A stretch of DNA of 21,221 bases, from assembly GCA_014730235.1 (NCBI GenBank), contig WJIO01000172.1, positions 1 through 21,221 on the forward strand. Direction: 5' to 3'. The position numbers and the translations under genes were made by a program. Positions 1 to 10,600 of this stretch are shown in pieces. The stretch comes from Candidatus Poribacteria bacterium (GTDB lineage: Bacteria; Poribacteria; DTPJ01; WJIO01). Each line of letters opens with the position of its first letter. Position 1 is the stretch's first letter. Under the pieces are notes generated by a model. The model was not told the origin of the DNA. It saw nothing but the letters and a program-made list of their open reading frames with translations, and ran no database searches.

Positions 1-372
1 GCTCCTATGATCGATGCTGTCTTTCTGCTTTTGATCTTCTTTATGGTGTCAGCAATTATGAAAATTCCGCCAAAATTTGATGTTGAATTGCCTGAGTCAA
101 TGACCAGGCACGAATTTCCGCAAAAGCGCTTTAACCTGTTTATCGGTCGTCATGGCGAAATGGCTGTTGATGATCAAATGATGATGAATCTTGAGGATTT
201 GGAAACATTCCTTGCAAAGCATGAAAAACAGATTCAGACTCTTATTATCAAAGCCGATAAATATGCCGTTCATGGTTGGGTTATAGATGCTATGGAAAGA
301 GCAAAACGGCGGGATATTGAAGAACTTGCTATTGCCATTAAAGAAGGCCAAGGTGGTATTAGAGTAGACTAA
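1..372 (+). CDS. ExbD/TolR-family biopolymer transport protein, 5'-truncated
   Basis: This is the C-terminal part of an ExbD/TolR-type protein. Family members are single-pass inner-membrane proteins that work with ExbB/TolQ to harness the proton gradient for TonB-type transport or envelope work. The frame is open to the window edge and begins APMIDAVFLLLIFFMV, matching the conserved transmembrane segment of the family, which usually starts P-L-I-D. The Asp at about residue 4 of this fragment corresponds to the essential proton-carrying Asp. The ATG at position 7 is therefore internal and the true start lies upstream of the window. The rest is a roughly 100-residue periplasmic domain, including the usual segment of the form 'I+ADKYAVHGWVIDAMERAK'. 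It converges on the gene ending at 447; an exbB/tolQ partner would be expected upstream but cannot be seen. Family assignment is firm; the transport partner is unknown. Confidence 0.9.
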   Translation, partial: APMIDAVFLLLIFFMVSAIMKIPPKFDVELPESMTRHEFPQKRFNLFIGRHGEMAVDDQMMMNLEDLETFLAKHEKQIQTLIIKADKYAVHGWVIDAMERAKRRDIEELAIAIKEGQGGIRVD

Positions 373-377
373 ATAGA

Positions 378-417
378 GTTGGGAGTAGACCGTTTTAGAT
401 GACGCTTTACTCCCAAC
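378..417. terminator. Inverted repeat between convergent genes, possible bidirectional terminator
   Basis: A perfect 10-bp inverted repeat (GTTGGGAGTA at 378-387 and TACTCCCAAC at 408-417) has a 20-nt loop. It sits in the 74-bp gap between the ends of the ExbD-type gene and the 421-aa gene on the other strand. The position suits a shared terminator. The large loop and the lack of a clear T-tract on either side make this only moderately likely. Confidence 0.45.
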
Positions 418-446
418 AAAACTTCCCTCCAAAATCTATCCAATTA

Positions 447-1712
447 TTAAGTCTTCCTATTTTTCTTTTTTGCTGCAGGAAAAAGAACATTATTTAGAAT
501 CAGACGATAACCTGGTGAATTTTTATGTAAGGCCAGATTTGTCTGAGGATCCCCAACTCTGTGTTTATAATCTTCCGGATCATGTCCACCAAGAAAAGTA
601 AATGTTCCCCGTCCTATAGTTCCGTGTAAGTATTTTGCATAGTTACTGCCTTCTATATCACCCATAATTGTTATAGTGTTCTTTATAGTATCCTTGTTAA
701 ATGAAGTGGTTTGACCCAGAAAACCTCTGACGGTGTTTACATGATTTTGTGTCAGCATCGTTGGTATTGGGTCGTGTTTTGCTGCGAATTCAAATAAAAC
801 AAAATCTTCTAATCCGTCCATTGGATTAAGGTTTGGTTTGGGATTATCAATATTTGAAAATTCATAAACATCTGGCCGGGTTTCCAGTATGAAATTTTCA
901 AAAGCCAGAGTTCTGGAAAAATCCAATTTGGATTGACAATCCGGATCAATAGGTGTGCCATCGATCTCCGGGGATATTATATCGATTCCTTCAGCCGATA
1001 ATGCAATATCAAGGGTATCCGGAGTGCACATCATGAAGAAAAATCCTCCCTGTAATGCGTAATCTTTAATGCTTTTAGCTACAGCTAGTTTGTGCTCTTT
1101 CACTGTAGAATATCCCGATTCCTGAGCCGATTTTTTAAAGCGCATTACCTGTTTTTGATACCAAAGCGCGTTCCTGTATGCTCCATAGAATTTTCCATAT
1201 TGGCCTGTAAAATCTTCATGATGACAATGCAGCCAATCATATAAGGTTAGCTTCCCTGCCAATACTTCTTTATCCCAGAGGGTATCGTATGGAATATCGG
1301 CATAGGTTAAAGCCAGGGTAACAGCATCGTCCCAGGGTTCTCTATCAGGGGGTGTATAAATAGCTATTTTAGGGGCTTTTTCCAGACTTACTGATTCCAT
1401 ATTACTATTATCAATAATTTGATAAATTGTATTTAGATCTGATGCTGATAAGGTTTCGAAAGAAACCCCCATGATATTGGCTTTTTGACGCACATCATTA
1501 TGATCTTCAATTAAAAATGATCCACTTCTATAGTTAAGCAACCATTCTGCCTTGTATTGGCGGGGTGATTGAAGGCTCCAGTAAACTAAACCATAAGCTC
1601 TTAGATGGTCGTTTTGTTTGTTGTCCATAGGTATCAACAAGTTCTGTGCTTTTACTATATTTGTAGTTACCAGTATAAGTGATAAGACAAATATTAAAAT
1701 ATACTTCTTCAT
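447..1712 (-). CDS. Exported protein of the Bacteroidetes-type 'asparagine synthetase B' family
   Basis: 421 aa. Homologues in Bacteroidetes and relatives are usually labelled 'asparagine synthetase B', but I see neither an N-terminal Cys nucleophile of a class II amidotransferase nor the SGGxDS ATP-binding loop of real AsnB, so the name is very probably a misannotation. Residues 1-22 form a signal peptide (MKKYILIFVLSLILVTTNIVKA). Segments I recognise from the family are LLIPMD near residue 26, KAPKIAIY followed by PWDDAVTLALTYADIPYD in the first third, HHEDFTGQYGKF, GGFFFMMC, PTMLTQNHVNTVRGFLGQTT, and GGHDPEDYKH near the C-terminus. The Lys-rich end (PAAKKKNRKT) is also typical. It is the last gene of a cassette with the TPR protein (36-bp gap) and the 1153-aa membrane protein. 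A GGGGGA ribosome-binding site precedes the ATG. Function is unknown; the signal peptide points to the periplasm or cell surface. Confidence 0.8.
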   Translation of the reverse strand: MKKYILIFVLSLILVTTNIVKAQNLLIPMDNKQNDHLRAYGLVYWSLQSPRQYKAEWLLNYRSGSFLIEDHNDVRQKANIMGVSFETLSASDLNTIYQIIDNSNMESVSLEKAPKIAIYTPPDREPWDDAVTLALTYADIPYDTLWDKEVLAGKLTLYDWLHCHHEDFTGQYGKFYGAYRNALWYQKQVMRFKKSAQESGYSTVKEHKLAVAKSIKDYALQGGFFFMMCTPDTLDIALSAEGIDIISPEIDGTPIDPDCQSKLDFSRTLAFENFILETRPDVYEFSNIDNPKPNLNPMDGLEDFVLFEFAAKHDPIPTMLTQNHVNTVRGFLGQTTSFNKDTIKNTITIMGDIEGSNYAKYLHGTIGRGTFTFLGGHDPEDYKHRVGDPQTNLALHKNSPGYRLILNNVLFPAAKKKNRKT

Positions 1713-1748
1713 GGATAATTATTCCCCCAATTTTGATTAAATTTTAAT

Positions 1749-4031
1749 TTACATGGCTAGATTTGCCATTTGCTTTCTGGCTTCACTTACAAGCACACTA
1801 TCCGGGTATTTCTCTATCAATTTGGAATAGTTTGTCATGGCCTGGTCTTGATTACCAATATTTTCCTGGTATAGAAGTGCTATTTGAAATAGAGCTTCAG
1901 GAGCAAATTTACTCTCTGAGTCTATAAGCTTTTGATAGAATTTAATGCTTTCATCGTATTTATTTTGCAATCGTTTTAACTCTCCCATTTCCATATATAA
2001 CTGATCTGCTTCTGGATATATTTCTAATGTGGAAAGGCATATTACTTCTGCTTCAGTAAATTTCCCCTGCTTCTTTAGTTTTTCTATTTGTGCGTATATT
2101 TTCAATGCAGGTTCTATCTGCTTATTTTGATAGTCTTTAATCATTATAATTCTTTCCAGGCTGTCATTTACCCAATCCTCATTTTTCAACCATTTAACAG
2201 CTTCTGAATAATAATTAAGGGCATCTTCAAAATTTCCCTGGGTAAAGCTATTATCCCCTCTTAATTTTGCTATTTGTGCATTGACAGACCTGGATGGGTA
2301 TTTTCTTTCCAGTTCATCTAATACTTCTTTTGATTGTATGTATTCTCCAAGTATTCGATTACAACTGGCTATTTTCATATATATTTCCGGAACTTCATGA
2401 CGAAAAATAGCTTTTTTACTGGGTTCATTATCTATGAATTTTTTTACTTCTTTGTAGTATTTTAACGCTGTTTCGACATTATTTTCATATTTAAAGTAGA
2501 TATTTCCCATCAATATATTTGCGGAGACAAAAATTTGATAATCCTCAGTTCCTATTCTTTTGGTTTTGTAATTATCCAATAGATTGTCCAGGATTGATAT
2601 AGCTTCTTTTGATTTACCTGTTTCCGCTTTTATTTTTCCCATGTTTAACATGGCATAGGGTTTGTCTTTGCTGCTGGGAAAATTATCCAGAATTGCTTTA
2701 TAAAATTTTGCTGCATAATCAAGTTTATCGCTACGTTCCAGCAATTTAGCCCGTTCAAATATAATGTCTGTCTTACCGGGATTTGATTTTGTATAAACTA
2801 AAAATTGCTGGAGTGAATCATCGAGGTTACCGCTATGGAAACTTATGTCCGCTATAATCATTTGAATTGTGGCTTTATCTGGCGACGTTTTTAGCTTTTT
2901 TTGTAATTCAACGCTTGCTTCATGCCATAAATTCTCAAGTTTACATAATTCAAAAAATGGCTCGATAATCCTTTTTTGGTTATAGCTGTTTTTTGAGAAT
3001 TTTTCCAGAGCATCAACATAGACGCTGATGGCTGAATTAAAATCTCTCTTTACTACATATAAATCCGCTAGCTGGGTATAAAGGTAGTATACCAGAGGTT
3101 GTAGTTGTATTGCTTTGCGATATTCAACGGCTGCCTGTTCGTAAAATCCATGAGTTTTTAATATATAAGCCAGCATCTGATGTCTGGAGTATTGACCTGG
3201 TGCTGTTTTTGTTATCTTTGACCATTCTTCAAGAGCTTTTTGCTTTTTACCTTGTTCTGCGTATAATTCCCCCAGACTTTCATATACATCTACATCATCA
3301 GGGTTGTTTTTAAGTATACTTTTATATATATTTAGTGCCTGGTCATAATCCCCCTGTTTCTGATAGACCTGACCCAGTTGACGAAGGAGGTAAGTATCTG
3401 ATTCATTTCTGGATAAAACATCCAACAATAGTTTCTCTGCCTTATCAAATTTGCTTTGCCTTATATAAAGAGAGATCAACCTGTTAAAGGCCGTTCTATA
3501 CATTGTAGATTCTGGATAATCTTTGAGGAATTCTTCATATTCCTTAATGGTTTCTTCATACTTACCCTGGGAATACAGGTATCCGGCTGCCCGGTAAGTG
3601 GCCATTGCGGCTGCCTGGGTTTTGGGGTATTGTTGAGCCAAATGCTTGGCCATAATTACTACTTCATTATACTGGTATCTCTGGGAATAAAGGTTAATCA
3701 TGAGGGATGTTGCTTGTGCTCCATCGATGCTATCCGGAGCTTCTGTTATTACCTGCATATAGGTTTTTAACGCGAAATCGTCATCCCCTAGTCTGATGTA
3801 ACAACGGGCTATTTTTATTAATATATGATTTTTTCGACTGGAATCTGGATATTTTTCAAGTATCTTTCTATAAGCTTCAATAGCTTCATGATTTTTGCCT
3901 TCGGACTGCAATTTTTCAGCGGCTTTGATGTCGTCAATTTCTGAACCAGATGAAAAATTTATCGCTGTTAAAATGATTATTACAATTAAAAAGTATTTAT
4001 ACAATTTTTTTATTTCTGGTGAGTTAATCAT
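1749..4031 (-). CDS. Exported or membrane-anchored tetratricopeptide (TPR) repeat protein
   Basis: 760 aa if translation starts at the ATG at 4031. A TTG six bases further upstream (4037) is also open, but the AGGA ribosome-binding site lies 7 nt from the ATG and only 1 nt from the TTG, so the ATG is preferred. A hydrophobic N-terminal segment (about residues 10-28, LYKYFLIVIIILTAINFSSG) acts as a signal peptide or anchor. The rest is almost wholly TPR-type helical pairs of 33-40 residues, with the usual spacing of Ala, Gly, Tyr and Pro, for example AIEAYRKILEKYPDS, ALNIYKSILKNNPDDVDVY and AVEYRKAIQLQP. The last repeats resemble YbgF/BamD-type tails (AMTNYSKLIEKYPDS). Such proteins are protein-binding scaffolds. 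The gene starts 9 bp after the stop of the 1153-aa gene, so the two are almost certainly co-transcribed. The exact partner is unknown. Confidence 0.85.
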   Translation of the reverse strand: MINSPEIKKLYKYFLIVIIILTAINFSSGSEIDDIKAAEKLQSEGKNHEAIEAYRKILEKYPDSSRKNHILIKIARCYIRLGDDDFALKTYMQVITEAPDSIDGAQATSLMINLYSQRYQYNEVVIMAKHLAQQYPKTQAAAMATYRAAGYLYSQGKYEETIKEYEEFLKDYPESTMYRTAFNRLISLYIRQSKFDKAEKLLLDVLSRNESDTYLLRQLGQVYQKQGDYDQALNIYKSILKNNPDDVDVYESLGELYAEQGKKQKALEEWSKITKTAPGQYSRHQMLAYILKTHGFYEQAAVEYRKAIQLQPLVYYLYTQLADLYVVKRDFNSAISVYVDALEKFSKNSYNQKRIIEPFFELCKLENLWHEASVELQKKLKTSPDKATIQMIIADISFHSGNLDDSLQQFLVYTKSNPGKTDIIFERAKLLERSDKLDYAAKFYKAILDNFPSSKDKPYAMLNMGKIKAETGKSKEAISILDNLLDNYKTKRIGTEDYQIFVSANILMGNIYFKYENNVETALKYYKEVKKFIDNEPSKKAIFRHEVPEIYMKIASCNRILGEYIQSKEVLDELERKYPSRSVNAQIAKLRGDNSFTQGNFEDALNYYSEAVKWLKNEDWVNDSLERIIMIKDYQNKQIEPALKIYAQIEKLKKQGKFTEAEVICLSTLEIYPEADQLYMEMGELKRLQNKYDESIKFYQKLIDSESKFAPEALFQIALLYQENIGNQDQAMTNYSKLIEKYPDSVLVSEARKQMANLAM

Positions 4032-4040
4032 TTTCAAATC

Positions 4041-7000
4041 CTATTTTCCTGTAGGACGTATTTTGCCTGAAAGGGCCTTATAATACATCCTTATCAATTC
4101 CCTGTATTGTTCCGGCCAGCGTTCCTGTGCCGATGGTGATTGCATATCATCCAACTCTTTCTTGATACCTGTTGCGTCTTTGCCCAAGACTGGATTTGGT
4201 TGTTTTACCGTATATTCTTTACCGGATTGGGCTTCACGTTTTTTACTGAAATCCTGACGTTTCATTGATTTTTCGTAATCCAGTAGTCTGGTTAAAATTC
4301 GTCTTTGTTTTTCCATTGTGTTTGTGCTTACATAACCATTTTCCAATTCTTCTTTTACTTCTTCCATTTCCCGGGATACTTCCTGAAGACTGCCCAGGGT
4401 TTCTTTAAGCTTATCCATTTTTGACGCCAGTCTTTCCGTCGCTTCTCTTATCAAAGATTGTTCCTGAGCAAGTTTTTGCAGCATATCTTCAACTGATGGG
4501 GTTCTTCCCTGTCTGCGTTGCATGCTGTCTGCTTGTTGGGTGGATTCATTTAACTGTGACTGCTGTTGTGCTAACTGACGTAACTGTTCCATGTATTCTT
4601 CCATTCCCATCATAGGAGTTGACTGAGAATTAATTTGATTAATGCTTTCTATCATACTTTCAATAGCACGATTAAGAGTTGATAGGGTATTTCTCTGGAT
4701 TGGTTCAGCTAGTGATGGTATCTTGTCTTCCATTGCTGATGCAGAACGTCTAAATCCATCAGCTACGCGTTCCATGCTCCATACAAGTTCCTGAGGAACT
4801 GATGTTGATTTGTGACTGGCTTCCCTGAGCTTTTCTGCAACTTTTATCGCTCCTTCTGATAGTGTTAATTCGTCAACTGCCAGGGAATCCATAATTTGTT
4901 TTTCGCTTTCCAGCATATTTTCTTGTTTGCCCTGAATATTTCCTATGGATTTTATTATATCTTCGTGTTTGTGTGATAGATAAAGGCTGTTTCGGATGGC
5001 ATTGCTTAGAGCGTCCATTATTTCGCTGACATCCTGACTTTTCATCGCCTGGAGAGCACTTTGCAGGTTATTTGAAAGCTTAGACATCTTGGAAACGGCG
5101 TTTCGCTGGCATTGTGCTGAAGCTAACGGATTTTTGCTATTTAGTTCAGATATGGCGCACTGCATATCATTGGGTATATCTTGCTGTTTCGCCTGATTTG
5201 AGGATTCCTTGATAAAGTCAGCAATTTCCGGCATATTTTCTTTCATTTCTTCAGAAACATTATCCAGGTCTGACATAACTGCTTCGGTCTGTTTCTTTAT
5301 TCTTTCTTCCCTTTCCGCCAGGTTCTTGCTTTTTTCTGCTCTGCCCGGGTCTTCCTTAGAGCTTTTTGCCAGTTCCTCTGTCTGTTCCAGGTTTTCAGTT
5401 TGCTGGCGTAACAGTTCTTCCATTTGATTTGCAGCAGCTTCCAGCTTTTGTTGTACCTGCATATTTTTAAATAGATCGATCATGCGGTCCAGCTTTTCCA
5501 TAAATTCCTCCTGTTTAAAGCTGGCCGACATCAGGTCTTGTTTTTGTTGAGACGAATTGATATTATTAAGTGCTTCTGAAAGCTTACGCATGATCTGCTT
5601 CATTTCTTCTGTGGCTACTTCATCCATAAGTTGTCTTAATTCTTGAAGTTTTTCCAAAGTCTCCGGGCTGATCAAAGGATTATCTTCCATCTTTTCTGAT
5701 GTTTCTTTTAATTTTTCAGCAAGATTTTTGGCCCTCTCTTCTATCTGTTTCTGGAGTTCGGCAGCTTTTTCCAGCTCTTTTTGTTTTGTCCAGTCCATAT
5801 CCTGTTCTTTTTTGAGATCATCAATGATCTCGTCTACCATTTCTTTTACATTATCCTGCTGTTCCCTTATATCTTCCATTTCAGATTGTTCTATCTGCTG
5901 ATCTTCTTCCAGTTCCTTATAAGCTTCGTATACCGATGGTAGACGGATAGTAAATATGGATGATCTACCCTTATTGGGGCCGGATATATTATCTGCATCA
6001 GAGGCTTCTACATAATAAGAAATCACATCTTCCGGGAAAAGTTCAAGGGATGACATATCCCAAATATAGTCAAAAATTATATTTGTTTGAGGTGGTTCAA
6101 ATTTGTCTAGAGATATAGAGTTTTCTTTATCATCTCCCATGAATTGATAATAAAGCTCAAGACGCGCTACTCCATAATCATCTCTGGCTTCAATTTGAAG
6201 GGGTAAGGATAAATCTGAACCCAGTTCTATATCAGTTCCGGGAATCAGGATAGAAACTCGAGGCGGTTGGTCTGCCACTACATTTATTGAATATTTAATG
6301 GGATCAGCGTTGGTATAACCATCAGTGTCTGTTATAGATATATGATATTTTCCGCTTTCCTGTATTATAAAACTTCCGGTGGATTTTTTATCTTCGGTCT
6401 TTCCTAGTCTGGTTTGGGTATCTGAATCAAATACAACAAAAGCCGATGCGATATCTTTGCTGGCTGAAATTTCTATGGTAACTTCTGTTCCCATGGGGGC
6501 AACGATATTACCTGAATTATTCTCCAATATTTCCGGTGATAATTCTGTATATTTGGGATAATTCAATTCCAATTGTAGCGAAGATATAAGTGGTCTTTGC
6601 ATGACAGTTATTTCATATTTTGGGGATTTTGCGTTGTTGGCTGAAACATAGTATTTTATATTTTCTTTAATATTGTGTATATCTATCTTGTAATGGTTAT
6701 TTTCATCTTCGACTGGTGTAAGAGTCATTTCATCCCATTTGGATTGACCTGTGTTATGGTGTAATATAACTTTTTCTGGTGTAGAACCTTTTACGACTGC
6801 TTTAATTCCTACACTTTCACCTAGGGGTATTACATAATTTCCCGGTTCTACGCTTGTTATTTCCAATACTGCTTCCGGGTTGACTCTATCCATAGGATTA
6901 ACTATTGAATCCAGTGAACTTGACAGAGTTGATGGGAATACCCAGGCAATTAACGCCAATGGTATTATTGCACAGAAGAATATAAATAATGAATGCTTGA

Positions 7001-7502
7001 ATTTTCTATTTTCATTGGTATATAGATAGGTTTTATCAACGTTTTTTATTGATTTGCTGGCTTCTGATATTACACTGGTTATAAATTCCCTTGAATAACC
7101 GTATCTGTTTTCTGAAAGCTCAGACCATAGTTGAAGTGCCCCAATTATGCGATCCTGAATTTTTGGATAAAGCTTTTCAATCTTAAGGGCAATTTGCTGT
7201 ATTGTTATATGTTTTGAAAATTCCTTAAAAACAAATAAATATACTGTATAGAGGGCAGAAATAATCCATAATGCCGTCAATGGGATATGAATCCAGACAG
7301 GAAGACGAAAAATACCTCCTATGGGTACCCATAAGATTACCAGTGCTGACATACATGCTAACCATAGTAATATGCCTGTGGTATATCTTAATAAATCGAT
7401 TCTTCTTTTTATGGATTGCAGAATAGATTTAATATTTTTATATTGGTATTCTATGTTCTGGGATTGGTATGGAGTTTCCTGAGTTATATCCATATTTGTC
7501 AT
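4041..7502 (-). CDS. Large membrane-anchored coiled-coil protein, DUF4175-like organisation
   Basis: 1153 aa. Two predicted membrane segments lie near the N-terminus (about residues 43-60 and 71-92), and a third follows a ~75-residue helical stretch (about 171-189). Residues ~200-520 look like Ig-type beta modules: one begins EVTSVEPGNYVIPLGESV and another QPPRVSILIPGTDIELGSDL. Residues ~530-1110 are a long, charged, Gln/Glu/Lys/Met-rich coiled coil. The C-terminus ends SAQERWPEQYRELIRMYYKALSG, which resembles the closing segment of related proteins. This plan (N-terminal membrane helices, Ig-like region, long low-complexity helix) matches what I know of DUF4175-type proteins, which often lie in MoxR/DUF58/aerotolerance-like gene clusters. 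An AGGA site 9 nt before the ATG at 7502 supports the start; ATG 7493 is an alternative. It is the first gene of the cassette. Most of the protein is probably periplasmic. The molecular role is unknown. Confidence 0.7.
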   Translation of the reverse strand: MTNMDITQETPYQSQNIEYQYKNIKSILQSIKRRIDLLRYTTGILLWLACMSALVILWVPIGGIFRLPVWIHIPLTALWIISALYTVYLFVFKEFSKHITIQQIALKIEKLYPKIQDRIIGALQLWSELSENRYGYSREFITSVISEASKSIKNVDKTYLYTNENRKFKHSLFIFFCAIIPLALIAWVFPSTLSSSLDSIVNPMDRVNPEAVLEITSVEPGNYVIPLGESVGIKAVVKGSTPEKVILHHNTGQSKWDEMTLTPVEDENNHYKIDIHNIKENIKYYVSANNAKSPKYEITVMQRPLISSLQLELNYPKYTELSPEILENNSGNIVAPMGTEVTIEISASKDIASAFVVFDSDTQTRLGKTEDKKSTGSFIIQESGKYHISITDTDGYTNADPIKYSINVVADQPPRVSILIPGTDIELGSDLSLPLQIEARDDYGVARLELYYQFMGDDKENSISLDKFEPPQTNIIFDYIWDMSSLELFPEDVISYYVEASDADNISGPNKGRSSIFTIRLPSVYEAYKELEEDQQIEQSEMEDIREQQDNVKEMVDEIIDDLKKEQDMDWTKQKELEKAAELQKQIEERAKNLAEKLKETSEKMEDNPLISPETLEKLQELRQLMDEVATEEMKQIMRKLSEALNNINSSQQKQDLMSASFKQEEFMEKLDRMIDLFKNMQVQQKLEAAANQMEELLRQQTENLEQTEELAKSSKEDPGRAEKSKNLAEREERIKKQTEAVMSDLDNVSEEMKENMPEIADFIKESSNQAKQQDIPNDMQCAISELNSKNPLASAQCQRNAVSKMSKLSNNLQSALQAMKSQDVSEIMDALSNAIRNSLYLSHKHEDIIKSIGNIQGKQENMLESEKQIMDSLAVDELTLSEGAIKVAEKLREASHKSTSVPQELVWSMERVADGFRRSASAMEDKIPSLAEPIQRNTLSTLNRAIESMIESINQINSQSTPMMGMEEYMEQLRQLAQQQSQLNESTQQADSMQRRQGRTPSVEDMLQKLAQEQSLIREATERLASKMDKLKETLGSLQEVSREMEEVKEELENGYVSTNTMEKQRRILTRLLDYEKSMKRQDFSKKREAQSGKEYTVKQPNPVLGKDATGIKKELDDMQSPSAQERWPEQYRELIRMYYKALSGKIRPTGK

Positions 7503-7599
7503 TGTAATTTATCCTGGCTTTTGTGTGTTGAAGGTAGTTATGATATATTTATTATACATTGAAAAGGATATATTTGGCAATAAGTCCTTTATATGACGC

Positions 7600-7632
7600 A
7601 AAAGAGGCGCGGTATTATACCGCGCCTCTTTT
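7600..7632 (-). terminator. Strong Rho-independent terminator after the 1294-aa secreted protein gene
   Basis: A perfect 15-bp GC-rich stem (arms 7600-7614 and 7618-7632) closes on a 3-nt loop. It is flanked by A-runs and T-runs, so it reads as stem plus U-tract on the minus strand. It lies 27 bp past the stop codon at 7660. It separates this transcript from the 1153-aa gene, which starts at 7502 and therefore needs its own promoter in 7503-7599. Confidence 0.85.
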
Positions 7633-7659
7633 ATATATCTAACATCGGAAAGCAGTAAT

Positions 7660-10600
7660 TTATTTCACCATCAACATTTTGCGTGTTGCTGTGAATTCGC
7701 CTGCGCGGATTGTATAGAAGTATATTCCGCTGGATACCTGCTCTCCACTTTCATTAAGACCATCCCAGTAAGCCGAATTGGTTTTGGTGTTGTAGTATCC
7801 CGGACTTCTGAAGCCCAGGTCTAATGTTCTAACCAACTGGCCTGCTGAGTTATATATTATTATATTAACTTCCGTACCTTCGGACAACTGGAAGGGAATC
7901 CACGTTTCCGGATTGAAGGGGTTTGGATAATTCTGGAATACTGCCGTTTTGTTGACCTGAACGCCTGAAATAAGTCTTTCCAGCACAGCTTTTGTTTCCT
8001 GGAATTTTGGATCTGATGACAGGCTGACTATATCGTGAATTTTTGTCAACATAGGCAGTTGTTCAGGTGTTGCGCTCCATATATCCCTGTTTGGTGCAGC
8101 GTTTGTGTAAGTTTCACCAAAATGCTGACCTACCAATACAAAGTCGAATATATCAACTACGCTGTCCCTGTTTACGTCGGGATTTGGATTTGGAGATCCG
8201 GTTATTGGTTGACCGAAGAATTGACCTATGATAACAAAGTCAAATATATCAACAATTCCGTCCCTGTTTACGTCCCAGGGTGGTGCAGCAGTAATCTGTA
8301 TTGTTACAGGGGTTGTGACTGAAGGAATCTCAATCCCATTGGGATTTGACAGCTTCAGGTCTTCAATTCTAATCTGGACATCTCCCTCGCTTTTGCCCTC
8401 AAAGGTTACTTTGATAAGCACTCCTGATCCACTTGCTGTACCACCATCAATACGGGCTGATGAAATGCGGCTTACCTCGCCCAGAGTGTTATTGATCTGT
8501 GGATCTAACCAGAATGTATCATCGCCAGTATTTGAATCAGAAAGGAAGCTTCCTTCTTCAACCGAGTTTACCTTCAGGTTATCAGGATCGAAGACTATAG
8601 TCATCTGGAATCCCGCCAGACCTGTTACATCAGCTATCTTTATATCCGCTGTAAATGATTCACCTTGTCCTACCAGAGTTCTTGTATCTATACTTACTAC
8701 CACAGCATCAGTTGATTCTATTCTAAACATATCCGTAGCAGTATATTTTTGACCATCAGGGTTGGTTACTATTATGTTTCTTGATCCTACAGCCGCATTA
8801 TCTGCCACGTCAACGTTTACAGTCAACTGGGTGGAATTAACAAAGCTTGTGCTGTTAATATCTATTCCCTGTCCACTGAACGAAACTGTTGCTCCGTTGG
8901 CAAAGTTGCTACCTGCTATAGTCAAGTTTTTATTCTCTGCTCCACGGGTTAATACGGATGGTGTTACGTTGGTTACCGTTATTGTTACCTGAGGCAGTGA
9001 ATTTTCATAAGCTCCCATGTCCGGGTCTGTACCTGATGGATTTGGTCGTGGATTGCCGGCAATATCAGTTTCTGGTACATTAAGAGCCATGCTTCCTGTT
9101 GCTATAGCTGGACTGTTGTTTGCCAGTTTGTAATTATCATTTGCGGTATTTAAAAACCTGGGGTTGGAATTTATGTTATTTGTTCCGGGCCAACCATCCT
9201 GGATATCCGAATAGCTTACGGTGATACTGGAGCTTGAGTCAGTGAATATCTCTGTTGGCATATTTGACCACAGGATAGTGTTTAATACTGTGGGATGTGA
9301 TGTGCTGCGACATCCGATTCCACCACCGTTTGCGGCTGTGTTATCAGTAATTGTATTGCTAATTACCTGAGGTGTTGAATTGTCTCCACAGCCTATCGCT
9401 CCACCATCTGTAACCGCTGAGTTATCGAACATTACGTTATTGATTATCAGTGGGTTTGAGTTGTTACCGCAGTAAATACCACCACCGCTGGTATTGGCTG
9501 AGTTATTCTTAATTATATTGCCGTCAATGGTCGGTGAAGAATTATTAATACAGCAGATACCACCACCATAACCTGCTGAGGCTAGTCCATCTGCTGTTGG
9601 GTTTGTTATAGGAGTTCTGGTTCCCGGTAGAACTTCAAAGTCATTTCCTTCAAATTCCGGTGTATTCCATACTGGAATTGCGAAACTGTCGTTCCCCAGA
9701 TTTTCTCGGTTACCGTCAATTTCTCCCTGAAAATCCAGGGTGAAGTTTATAATACTTCCCTCAAAATCTTCTTCGATATATACCAGGAATTCCTCTCTCC
9801 TTATATCATCATCATCAATTTCACCATAATTAATGGTATCTATGTCAATATCAACATCATCAGAGGAATCAAGTTCTGCTTCTACTTCATCTATATCCTC
9901 TGTGTATGTGTTTTTCAGTGTTACCTCAATACCTATGGTTTCTCCAGGTTCTGGACGGCCATTGCCGTTATTCATAGGGCTTATATTCGGTGAATCACTT
10001 ATGGCATCAAAGAATTCATCAATATCTTCCGGCGGCAGATACCGGATGCTTCCGCCAATTCTTATAATGAAGGTCTCTTCTCCCATATCCTCGTTATCTT
10101 CGTCAACTACTAAGGTGAATTCTACTTCCCTGCCTGTGAGTTCATCGAATTCAGCTTCTTCCTCTGTAGCTATAATCAGTTCATAATCATCATCTGCTGC
10201 CGCAAATACATGAGGGGGTAAGTCGTCGTAATCTCCATCTGCGTTTTTTATATCTATAATGGCCTCGTCATCGGATTCCAGAAGGGTCTCCACGTCTTCT
10301 ACTTCCATGCTGGTTGGGTTCCATCTCATGATCTGGATTCTTGCTTCGTCACCGGGATCCAGCAGATCATTTTCTTTATCGTTATCGTCATTGTCGTCGT
10401 CTTCTATCCAGTAAGCTACAAACTGGGAACGCATGCCCAGATGACGTCTGAAAGTTTGTATGTTTATCAATTCCCTTTCAGATTCTATGGTGATCTCAAA
10501 GTCAATAAATCCCTTGAAATCTTCGTCTAATGTTCCCTCAAAATTAACGCTTTTGGTTGTTCCTGATTGCAATACATCAAATTCTTCTTCATCCACATCA

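Noticed and set aside
447-1712. Naming the 421-aa protein asparagine synthetase
   Set aside because: It has a signal peptide, no N-terminal catalytic Cys and no SGGxDS ATP-binding loop; the name is inherited from database labels for this family.
8100-8280. Two similar DNA stretches about 110 bp apart in the secreted protein gene
   Set aside because: They encode the two calcium-loop repeats of the dockerin and are ordinary protein-domain duplication, not a mobile or regulatory repeat.
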